A DNA stretch of 64,000 bases from Linepithema humile (taxonomy: Eukaryota; Arthropoda; Insecta; Hymenoptera; Formicidae): NCBI RefSeq assembly GCF_040581485.1, contig NC_090133.1:12276001-12340000 (forward strand), given 5' to 3'. The stretch's first letter is position 1; each line of letters begins with the position of its first letter. The translations under genes were made by a program, and so were the position numbers. This document shows, in pieces, positions 54,660 through 64,000 of the stretch. Below the pieces are notes generated by a model, which saw only the letters and a program-made list of their open reading frames with translations, was not told the DNA's origin and made no database searches.

Positions 54660-54905
54660 CTACAATTTTATAGCCTAAGCATTAATTTTTGTAGATTATG
54701 AATCTATTCTTCGTCAGGAATATGCTCCTTTCTGCTGTTGCAGGAGTTGTGGGACACCCCGTATATATATATACAGGATGTCCCTAACATTTTGACAAAG
54801 TGCTCGTGTGCAGGTAAAGCGGACTAAACTAAGTCGAAAAGTCCTGTACCATTTTGCAATTTTCGCAACAGTTAATGAGTTATTAATTACTAAAGATCGA
54901 TTACT
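54660..54905. repeat. Two abutting mariner-MITE ends
   Basis: A right end (GTTGTGGGACACCCCG, to about 54759) and a left end (CAGGATGTCCCTAACATTTT, from 54774) face away from a TATATATATATA spacer. The second matches the left arm of the MITE at 31446-31917 (AAAAGTCCTGTACCATTTTGC) but is truncated. Confidence 0.6.
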
Positions 54906-54972
54906 ACTCACGTGTCATTTACGCATTCCGACGAGTAAGATGTCTACAGGCGTTTCTATGTATTTTTTATAT

Positions 54973-56760
54973 ATATATTGTGACGTGACATTTTCGAGGT
55001 CCGTCACAAGGGCGAGAAAGCCCGATCGAGGAGGGAAATTTGAGGTCGGAAACCCCACCGCGGGGGGCGACGACCTCTCCCTCTTAATTCTTTTTTTTTA
55101 GCGTTGTAGCGGATTGCGCGAGTCGTAGTAAGTGGCCAAACTCCCGTTTTGTAATTGAAATGGAGCAGCCTTCGTGGGACCTGCGAGGGACTCTGCAGGC
55201 GGGACGACGGAGTCCCGGACAGCGCGTAGACAGATCCGGAACAAGGTCAAGTAAGGATACCCTTTCTTATACCATTAGACTCCAGATACAGTCGCTACCG
55301 CCGATCAAGTTTCAGATTCGGAGCATATCGAGGCCGGTGGACGCACTGAGAGAAATGACGCCCGAGAGGGAAGCGCGCTCTCACACGCCGGAGACCCGGG
55401 GTGGAGTACCCGAAAAAGGAGCTGCCATAACGAACCAGGAAAGCAGAATCAGGCCGGAACCTGGCCAGTTCCCGGCCGATTCAAAGAAGGTTCGGATCCG
55501 GAGACGGAAAAAGCCGCAAAGGGCGTTAACGGTAGCTACTAGAAGAGAGAGACCGGGGTCACCTCGGAAAAGCGCCACCGAGGGCCGATGTATCGAGGAG
55601 CGACGCGAGGATCGAGAAATCTAGTAAACATCGAAGGATCAAGAATCGCTAATCGATAGCGAGAATCTACATGCGCAGGACGATGCGCGGAATGTCGCCG
55701 CTGTCCGGCGAGCCTCGCTGTCGTCACTGTTCGGCGAGTCGGCAACCTGAGCGGAACCTTGAGGACCACAACGGGCGTACCGACGATTTTGTAAGGCCAC
55801 CACTTCGACTTTGCGGTAAGAGCGGTATCAGTAAGCGGCCCGAGCCTCGCGGAATTAATATCCCGCATAATGCACTTTAAGAGTACCGGCGTACTGAGAT
55901 TTCTCGCGGTATCGCGTGAGGTTATATTCAGGCCGGGCCCCGCTGACTGCCGCTAATTAGAGTAAGATTCCGCCACGCTTTCCCCCTCGGGGCTGCCGAG
56001 CCGACAGTCGTCCTTTTGCGTTCTATCGTGTGACTATGAATAATAATTTCGCGTCTATCCATGCATCTAAGTACCGCGTGTAAGAGTATTTCTGAAGTTA
56101 GCGTGTCGTGTATCTCTCGTTTCGGCCTCCTGTCGAGCGTTTCAAGTGAGAACTTTTAAGAACCGTAAAGAGAGAGAATTCATGTTGTATGCTAACCAGA
56201 TATTGGGAGAGATTAAAGTAGAGTGAGTCATAACGAGTACCTAATGAGAATCGTAAGACTTGTAAGCCAAGCATCTTATACCGAGTGAGACTGAATTACG
56301 CGGGTTTCCGCGAGCCGAACATCCGAAGTAATAACGCCTCTCACCGATATAATTTATGTCTCCGCACCGCGGGATCGTTTAGACGCCTATCACCCGGTGT
56401 CAACATCGTTTTAATCTACTTGTTATAAATACATGTTAATTGTTACCAAAATTTGATGTGTTCTCTATAATAGCCTTATTTCAGACTCCTCTCTGCAAGT
56501 TTTACTTTTGCATCTCTCAAGAACCTCGTCCCTCTGCCATTTGGTGAGCGGGCTAGTCGCCCTTATCGCCGTTGCTCGTTAAAAATATATTGGTTCTAAC
56601 GTATTCATTTGTGCGGCGCGTCAATCCGCGCCTGGCGCCCAATTCTAAGTCTTGCCGTGTGGTTAACGTGGAATAACGAGAGCAACGAGGTTTTGCACAC
56701 CTACCGGCGGGTGAGCTTCTACCCGACGGAAAGTCGTCGCAATGCATAAAAGGTAAGATT
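54973..56760 (+). other. GC-rich insert, possible LTR element fragment
   Basis: The segment begins near TGTGACGTGACATTTTCGAGG and is much GC-richer than the intron around it. A 154-codon frame (55160-55624) is Arg/Ser/Pro-rich with no known domain. TGGCGCCCAATTC at 56632 resembles a retroelement primer site. No duplicated LTR or TSD was found, so this stays a guess. Confidence 0.3.
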
Positions 56761-56822
56761 CCCGAAAATTGAATTATTTTACAAGATATTGTGTATTTTA
56801 TGTCAAAATGCTGTAACTTTCA

Positions 56823-57102
56823 AACCTCATAACTCAAAAAGTACTTAATGAAAAATAACTTCATTATAGTGTTTTGAAAAGCTCTTGACACCAGCTATTA
56901 GATTTTGGAATAAAAAATAGGGTGTTCTATTTAAAAAAACAAAGTTGACCTCCATATGACCTTGGCATGTACACCTTAGGTTAAACCAATGTCATCATCG
57001 GATGTCCCCCTCCGAACCCAACAACTTTTGTAAGGGTTATTTTTGGATTAGTGGCTCCCCTGACGAGATATTCAGGTGCGTAATTTAAAATGGGACATCC
57101 TG
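56823..57102. repeat. Mariner-type long-TIR arm (second copy)
   Basis: Reverse complement of 25848-26125, ending GGGACATCCTG then TA. Only one arm is present. Contains TGACCTTGGCATGTACACC. Confidence 0.7.
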
Positions 57103-57104
57103 TA

Positions 57105-57465
57105 TAATTGATTTTATATAGATAGCCATTTGAAATTTTATGGTTAACTTCTGCTTTATTTTTTCCCCCTTTTGTACCAGAAAGAATGAATCGAAATCAG
57201 TCTTAACAGATTTAAAAACCCTTAAGGCGATGCTAAAGTGCTATTTTACCGATCAAAATTTTAGATTTTTTTGGGCAAGCTAATCTTTTTTTTGGTTGTA
57301 CAGAATATATCCTTTTCCAGAATTAAAGTTTATACACTAATACTATGTGGAGGGTACAAATTTTAAGCAAAGAAAGAAAACAAATTAAATAAGTATTCCA
57401 TTATATGTATTATTTGTGTTTTAAATAAGTGTATTTGTGTTTACAAACTTTTGGATGAAAATAAA
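57105..57465. other. Intronic sequence, no feature seen
   Basis: AT-rich, no repeats or frames of note. Confidence 0.35.
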
Positions 57466-57469
57466 ATTA

Positions 57470-57920
<451 letters not shown>

Positions 57921-57924
57921 GGTA

Positions 57925-58890
57925 CGGATTCATGCAGCGAGAAATCGCTGGCGACTTGGGAGAAGTGGGGGAAAAATGACGTTGCGATAAGTATCCGTCG
58001 CTTTTTTCCCGCTACATATTCATGTGACGACAAATCGCTAGCGATTTCAATCTCAGCATTTTCATAGGTTATTGTTTATAGTAGAAATTGAAGAGCTGTA
58101 AATGAAAATGTAGGCAACAATACGTTCGAACGAGGTGTATTCCGCTAAGTGTGCGAATATTTTGGGAACAGCAGTAGCAAGAGCAGTCGGAAAGCAACGG
58201 TTAATGATAGCAACTGCTGTAATGTTGGAGTTGCAAAGAACACAAAAGAAGCGGGGCTACGAAAAAAAAACAATACTGGGTAGCTCCATACTTAAAAGAC
58301 CGTAAGGACCATAGCTTCTTTCGCGTATCCATTTTAGCGAGTCAGTGGCGAGTGTATCGTAAACCGATTATTGGTCTGCCACGAACTGCTGAATTCATCG
58401 TACAAGCAACAGTGTGTCTGCATAACTGGCTCCAAAAAAAAAATATCGGAAGAAATATGTATGTCCCCCTACACATGATGGACAAAGAAAGCACAAATTT
58501 AAATAGTTTCCGACCAGGCAGTAATTTGGCGGACAGTAATGGAGGATGGATGCGCATTTCATGATATCACTAATTGTGGAACCAACACAAATACTCGAAA
58601 CTGTATGACAATTCGTGATGAATTTCGCGAATTCTTTTGTAATGAAAGATCAGTACCGTGGCAATTTAAGAGAATGCTGGAGTTACCGATTGAACACGAT
58701 TTTTTCGCGAGCGAGGATCTTTTTATTGTCTGCAAAGAATGAAAAATCCTTTTCTACGATTAAAATACACGCGATAATAAAGTACGGAAGCCTAGACTTG
58801 AAGGCAAGCAAGAAAGAAATAAAAAAAGAAAGATTTTTTTTAACCTTCAAAACTGTCAATTTGTGACAATATTCTCTTTATGTATAAATT
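57925..58890 (+). mobile_element. Internally deleted Harbinger-like element
   Basis: Lies between the two copies of the intronic duplication. Coding traces at 58271-58690: QYWVAPYLKDRKDHSFFRVS (N-terminal region), joined directly to SQWRVYRKPIIGLPRTAEFI and VQATVCLHNWLQ (the C-terminal end of a PIF/Harbinger transposase), then FHDITN and VPWQFKRML after a frameshift. The whole DDE core is missing. ATCGCTGGCGAC / TCGCTAGCGATTT words at 57945-58045 may be subterminal sites. Termini are not fixed. Confidence 0.6.
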
Positions 58891-58894
58891 ATGC

Positions 58895-59215
58895 AACTTG
58901 TGTATCTTTCCGCACTCTAGATTATACGGAAAAACAACATGGAACCTTCAAAATTGAACTTAGAAGCTTAGTTTATTAGAAATAAATCCGTGAAAATTTT
59001 TGTATATGTGTGCGTGCGTGTATGACATATTGAGTAAAACAGAACGGTACATTAGTTCCCGGATTATGATTTAGAGGCGCTATATAGTTCTCAGTGCTAT
59101 CTGTCATATACATCAGAATCTGTTAGGTTAATGTGCGTGTGTAGTTATGTGTGTGTATTATGTGCTAAGAAACCTGACTGAAGATGGGTTGAAGGCACTC
59201 CAAAGGATAAAAAAA
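58895..59215 (+). repeat. Intronic direct duplication, copy 2
   Basis: Diverged copy of 57470-57920 without the long GT expansion. The homology ends at the same place (after TTGAAGGCACT..AAAGG). Confidence 0.7.
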
Positions 59216-59309
59216 GTGTATGTATTATATATTAATTTTGCAACATTTTTGCAACATTTTCATTATTTAATTACATACATTTATATTCTAATTTCTGTAA
59301 AATACTTTT

Positions 59310-60160
59310 ATTCATGTGTTTTGTGTATATATATTATGTATATTATGTGCTCCATATTATGTATATTTACTTCAAAATATCTATGTAAAAATCTAACACC
59401 ATTTTGTATACTGTTTTTATAAAAAATGTATATGATATATGTCACGTTTTTTATTTTTAAAGCATGGAATATAATGATATTTTTAATTTCTTGTGTCTAT
59501 CACTTGTAAAAAAATCTTGATAAAAGAAACAACATTAATTTTACGATTTGCAATAATCTGTTTCAATATATGCTTCTTTTAAATACTTAAAATTAGCCTT
59601 ATTTTATGTGCTTAACTTGGTATTTAAAATACATATCAAAATTGAAAATGTATTTCTATTACAGTAGAAAAGAAACATTATCTTATAACAAAAATGGCAA
59701 AATATAATATTGCCTAAAGTACAGTCCAATAAAAACTGTTAAAATTGAACATTATATATAATAACATATATTATAACATATTTCTTTTCTACTGTAATAG
59801 AAATACATTTTCAATTTTGATATGTATTTTAAATATCAAGTTAAGCACATAAAATAAAGCTAATTTTAAGTATTTAAAAGAAGCATATATTGAAACAGAT
59901 TATTGCAAGTCGCAAAATTAATGTTGTTTCTTTTATCAAGATTTTTTTACAAATGACAGACACAAGAAATTAAAAATATCTTAATATTTCATGCTTTAGA
60001 AATAAAAAATATGGCATATATCATATACATTTATTGTAAAAAAAGTATACAAAATAGTGTCAACTTTTTAGAAAAATATTTTGATATGAATATAGATAAT
60101 ATAAAGCACATAATATACATAATATATACATATACACAAAGCACATTATGTAATAAAAGT
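59310..60160. repeat. Foldback repeat with ~370-bp arms in the PEPCK intron
   Basis: Left arm about 59310-59680, right arm about 59780-60160, reverse complements with few differences (ACATATCAAAATTGAAAATG against CATTTTCAATTTTGATATGT). The ~100-bp loop is AT-rich. No TSD determined and no gene. Confidence 0.8.
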
Positions 60161-60180
60161 ATCTTACAAAAAAAAAATAA

Positions 60181-60515
60181 GAAAAGCCAAAGGTGATTTA
60201 ACGTGTGCTGGCGATGTAGAAATAGAAAAGCCACAGGCGATTTAACGTGTGCTGGGGATGTAGAAATAGAAATGCCAGAGGCGATCTAACGTATCCTGGC
60301 GATGTAGAAATAGAAAAGCCAGAGGCGATCTAATGTATCCTGGCGATGTAGAGTTAGAAAAGCCAGAGGCGATCTAGCGTCAGCTGACAATTTTTAATAA
60401 ATATAGTTGGAGGCGATCTAACGTCAGCTGACAATTTAGAAAAAAGAGAGCCAAAGACGATTTATTCGTGAGCTGGCAAATTGTAAGAAATATTGTCAGA
60501 GGCGATCTAATCAGA
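60181..60515 (+). repeat. 44-bp minisatellite in the PEPCK intron
   Basis: GAAAAGCCAGAGGCGATCTA-type units start at 60181, 60225, 60269, 60313 and 60357, an exact 44-bp period, followed by two or three degenerate copies (AGGCGATCTAACGTCAGCTG). Confidence 0.92.
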
Positions 60516-60668
60516 CTTTAAGAAATACGTATTTCTTTTAGTTAGTAATCTACTACACGTGTGGTCTGTTTATGTTTTATCGGATAATTTATAAGGTTCG
60601 TACCTTTTTCCTCGCGATTGAAATTCGTATGGCTGTATGATATACATACCAGACGAAATAGACTTGTA

Positions 60669-61121
60669 CAAGGTGTCTAATAGATATAAATTAGATATAA
60701 TAAAATATTTTATTTAAAAAATGTATATATAATACTATATATTTAATTGAAAAAAAATGTTATATGTTTTCTCTATTTTTATTCTTATGTAATTAATACA
60801 AAATAAATAAATAAGTTAATTAATTATTCAATACATACATATTGAATATAATTACCTTTTTTTTGTATTTTATATAATGAGTGAAACGATATATACTCTC
60901 ATTATTTCAGTCATTATCATATAAAATACAAAATAAAAATAACTATTTATTCAATATATATGTATATGTATATATTAATTAATTTATTAATTAGTTATTT
61001 TGTATTTACTACATAAGGATAAAAATAAGAAAAGTATATGACATTTTTCTTCAGTGATATATATAGTATATTTTTGATTTATTATTTTGTCATATTTAGT
61101 TCATATTTATTTGACACCTTG
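60669..61121. mobile_element. Mariner-type MITE with CAAGGTGTC ends
   Basis: CAAGGTGTCTAATAGATAT at left and ATATTTATTTGACACCTTG at right with TA on both sides (60667-60668, 61122-61123). 453 bp, AT-rich interior with further internal inverted repeats (TTTTGTATTTTATATAATGA / CATATAAAATACAAAAT). Confidence 0.75.
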
Positions 61122-61123
61122 TA

Positions 61124-61917
61124 TACGCCTATGTCTTCTCGGACTCTATATTGCAGCCTTGCGACGAAATTTTAGTCGAGGAAACAAGCGCAAGCATCGT
61201 TTGTTTACAAACTATCCGATAACACGTACACAGACCACACGTCAGTGTAGTGTGTTACCACTAGAAATAAATGCGTACACACGGACCTACGCGGGGTAGG
61301 TCCGTAGGCTACGCCGATAATGTCATTTTCATTTTTAGTACCATCGAAATGATGGCGCTTTCGCATCGGAGTTCGGTTTTCACTCCAGCATCCCCTTAAG
61401 ACATAAAATAAATACAAATCTAGAACGAATAAAAAATTGTGCACACGTACATCTCAGGATATTAAGCTGTTAAGTTTTGTGCAAATCACCCTATATAGAT
61501 TTAGATATTGGACACTTAGATATTGAATTATAAAATAAAAATCTAAGCAACTTTTATTTTCTATGCTTTGTAAACCAAAATCTAACTAGATCTGAACACT
61601 TTTTCATTTAAACAGGAATTTAATTAGAAAACTGGATATTGCTTTGAATTAAATCAGTTCACTTTAATTAAAAGCATAATGAAATAGACTAATAGAAATA
61701 CATAGTTTATAATAATTAAACAATAAAAAATCAAAATGAAACAGAAAGTATGACTTTGGCTTTTTTTAACCACTTAAGCCATTCAGTCATTCTTTAGTTC
61801 ATTTAAGAAATTTATTTGTGTTCTAGAGAAACTTTATAGGCATATATGTTTTGGAAATAATTATAAATAATAATTAAATATATTGCTGTGTGTGTTAAAA
61901 CTAGTATTTCACTATAC
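61124..61917. other. Intronic sequence, no gene
   Basis: A TTAA-type MITE right end (CAGCATCCCCTTAA) is seen at 61388-61401. The rest is AT-rich. Confidence 0.35.
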
Positions 61918-62184
61918 TTTATGTTCTGCAGCGGCTGTAGCCTCGGATCTCATTGCAGCACCGATAAAGACACCATGTTGCCAGTTTCGGGCTTGATAAA
62001 CTAAAGGTACACCTTGCGGTCTTCGACCTCCGAATAGTATAGCGTCGATTGGAACGCCAGCTGGATCTTCCCAATAAGGATCAATAATAGGACATTGTTT
62101 AGCAGGAGTACAAAATCTTGAATTTGGATGAGCTGCTGGTATTTTAGAATCTCTGAACCAATCGTTGCCTCTCCAATCTACTAC
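61918..62184 (-). CDS. PEPCK: PEPCK (GTP), penultimate coding exon
   Basis: 89 codons in phase 0 between a TTTTTGTAG acceptor and a GTATAG donor. It contains AAHPNSRFCTPAKQCPIIDP, the substrate-binding Arg region, then FGGRRPQGVPLVYQARNWQH and GVFIGAAMRSEATAAAEHK, the nucleotide-binding block and first half of the omega-loop lid. Conservation with animal PEPCK is very high and no break is seen. It is joined to exon 63493-63840 across a 1.3-kb intron and to the terminal exon across the 13.3-kb intron. Confidence 0.97.
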
Positions 62185-63492
62185 CTACAAAAACATAAAA
62201 ATATTATGTAGTATATAGTATAGGCCTAAAACAAATTAACAAATTAATATGTGGAATAAATGGCTTTCCAGGCCAATCTTTGGTTTTAGTAAGCATTTTT
62301 CTGTATTTTACTTTGTTTATTCGTTGACATAAACATTTCAATCATTATTGTGACTTTTTTTAGTATATCTATAATATAATTTTGTTTTGTCACCGTTTCC
62401 TTTTTTTAGCGTCATTATTTTGTCTTTTTTCTTCATAGTTGAATGAATGTATATTACATTGATATGGCCTATTTGTAAAAGTCAGTAGTTAAAATGTTTT
62501 TTATATCATTATTTCAAGTTTTCATAAATTTATTGAGAAAAACCTTCAACATTTTTCTATAATTTTTTCTGTTATTACCTAATGCCAAATAGATGCATAT
62601 TTTAAATAATATCAAAAATATTCGTTTTTATGTGTATTGCATGTATAAATATATTTTTATTGATTGTATCCTAAATTATTGTATATACATATACTGAAAT
62701 GCATCTTTATACATATTGGAATGTTGTATGTACATTAAGGTAGAACAAAAAAAGTAAATTTTAATATATTGTTTTACAACTTAGGGAAAAGTTGCCTCTC
62801 ATATGCAGTAACAATGCAAAATTTTATTTTTTTTAGGTATGAAATCGGACATCTTCTCTCGCCTTAAAACGGCCACAGTTTTAAAATTACAAGGGTAAAA
62901 CAAAAAAAATTTTTGAGATATTGTTTTGCAATTTGGAGAAAAGTTGTCTTTCATATGTAATAAATGATGTATAGAATTTAAACAAAATCAGACATCTTCT
63001 TTCCCCCAAAACGATCAATGTTTTATATTTTATAGAGAGAGATGTCCGATTTTGTTCAAATTTTACACGTTGTTTACTGCATATGAGAGGCAACTTTTCC
63101 CCAAGTTGTAAAACGATATCTCAAAATTCACTTTTTTCGTTCCACTCTAATGTACATACTGGAATGCATGCATATAAAGTTGTGGCCATCTCTTAAGCAA
63201 AATAATCTTATCGCTTTCTTCTTTTTTGCATGCATATATACTAAAAGCTTTTATTTTTAATCACTATCACATTTACAATCATTATCAAAACTAGTAATTA
63301 TTAATGTATTGTATTTATAACACAAAAAAAGGGACAGAGCAATGAAATTTTCTTCTTTGTAGCTGCAAGTTTATATGGAAAGATATCTTCCAGTACGTAT
63401 ATAATTTAGTACATAGTTACGTCTAAAACTAGTAGTTAATAATTATACATACGTTACTCTAATAATTATACACAGTCTTTCGTCCTTTATAC
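62185..63492 (-). other. PEPCK intron with an inverted-repeat element
   Basis: GT at 63492-63491 (GTATAA) and AG at 62186-62185. It contains an element of about 450 bp at 62720-63166: arms GTATGTACATTA...AGTTGCCTCTCATATGCAG and its complement, with a third, diverged copy of the same segment (62893-62975) between them. Confidence 0.85.
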
Positions 63493-63840
63493 CTTAATAT
63501 TATCTTCAAGTTCTTTTTCCATTCCTTCCCAATATACTCCTCCATCACTAGTAGATGCTACATTAGTGAAAATGGTATTTTTGAAAATAGTTTTCATAGC
63601 ATTAGGATTCGTAGCTGAGCTCGTGCCAGGAGCGACCCCGAAAAATCCATTCTCTGGGTTAATAGCACGTAAGTATCCTTTATCATCGAATTTCATCCAT
63701 GCGATATCGTCTCCTACGCATTCGATTTTATAACCCGGTAAAGTAGGCTGCATCATAGCCAAATTTGTTTTACCACAAGCACTTGGAAAAGCGGCAGCAA
63801 TGTAACGTTTTTTGCCTTTAGGATTTGTAATACCTAATAT
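63493..63840 (-). CDS. PEPCK: PEPCK (GTP), exon with the P-loop
   Basis: 116 codons between a TATTTTAG acceptor and a GTATAA donor. It starts ILGITNPKGKKRYIAAAFPS, followed by ACGKTNLAMMQPTLPGY (P-loop and reactive Cys), then CVGDDIAWMKFDDKGYLRAI (metal-binding Asp pair) and NPENGFFGVAPGTS. These are the kinase-1 and kinase-2 motifs of GTP-dependent PEPCK. By comparison with the usual ~620-640 residue enzyme, this exon begins after roughly 270-290 residues, so the promoter and N-terminal exons are right of the window. Confidence 0.97.
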
Positions 63841-64000
63841 CTAAAATAGAATACAAATAGATTTTATGATAGTTAATCAAGATTTACAATTTATCTATTA
63901 ATCTACCAATCTAAAAAGAAGAGAGTTTTTAATATATTTTATAATTTTATTATGTTAGATACGAGTTATAATATGTAAAAAATAACTAATTTATTTCTTT
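63841..64000 (-). other. Start of the next upstream PEPCK intron
   Basis: AT-rich sequence after the acceptor; no exon recognised before the window ends. Confidence 0.6.

Noticed and set aside
59147..59205. CTGAAGATGGG resembling the hammerhead CTGAAGA box
   Set aside because: No GAAAC box follows at the right distance, and the sequence belongs to the intronic duplication.

Overview
This is eukaryotic nuclear DNA, almost certainly from an insect and most likely an ant or other hymenopteran. That assignment is an inference from the AT-rich but CpG-containing background, intron-bearing genes and the transposon mix; no species marker was recognised. The only host gene I can recognise is cytosolic-type GTP phosphoenolpyruvate carboxykinase (PEPCK) on the minus strand. 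Its last three coding exons lie at 63493-63840, 61918-62184 and 48172-48630, and its 5' exons lie beyond the right edge. The intron before the terminal exon is about 13.3 kb and full of transposon debris. No rRNA, tRNA, CRISPR or bacterial-style operon was seen.

The remaining sequence is mostly nested mobile elements. 1-4.9 kb: the 3' end of a Ty3/gypsy element with its 3' LTR, an inverted solo LTR of the same family, and a second solo LTR family carrying 67-bp tandem repeats, all inside tandem copies of an AT-rich repeat. 4.9-7.3 kb: a long-TIR foldback element and a degraded CACTA/Tnp2-like transposase gene. 7.3-8.2 kb: an 812-bp homopurine (GA)n tract. 8.4-12 kb: a palindromic mariner-type MITE, minisatellites and a 5'-truncated Penelope-like element (PLE). 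12.3-19.1 kb: two solo LTRs and a nearly complete, young but dead copia element. 19.4-24.4 kb: two adjacent non-LTR retrotransposons, each with its own target-site duplication (TSD).

24.9-31.9 kb: a second Tnp2-like pseudogene and several non-autonomous DNA elements with clear TSDs (TTAA, 8 bp, TA). 33.4-37.4 kb: a PIF/Harbinger element with a Myb/SANT-like ORF1 and a transposase, split by a solo LTR. 37.6-38.1 kb: a copia RNase H remnant. 38.2-43.9 kb: a composite DD41D mariner-like transposon with palindromic arms, carrying at least four later insertions. 44.6-48.0 kb: two PLE copies arranged as a 3.4-kb palindrome just downstream of PEPCK. The PEPCK introns contain further mariner-type elements, an internally deleted Harbinger copy, a 44-bp minisatellite and several large inverted repeats.

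The observations most worth a second look are these: hammerhead-ribozyme-like cores in the PLE 3' regions that recur, inside a larger foldable structure, in a TIR element with CACACGGAACA termini; two unrelated LTR families inserted 2 bp apart at the homologous site of two tandem repeat units; an ORF kept open inside three copies of a gypsy LTR; and the composite palindromic mariner, whose arms supply paralogous empty sites that define two DNA-element families.
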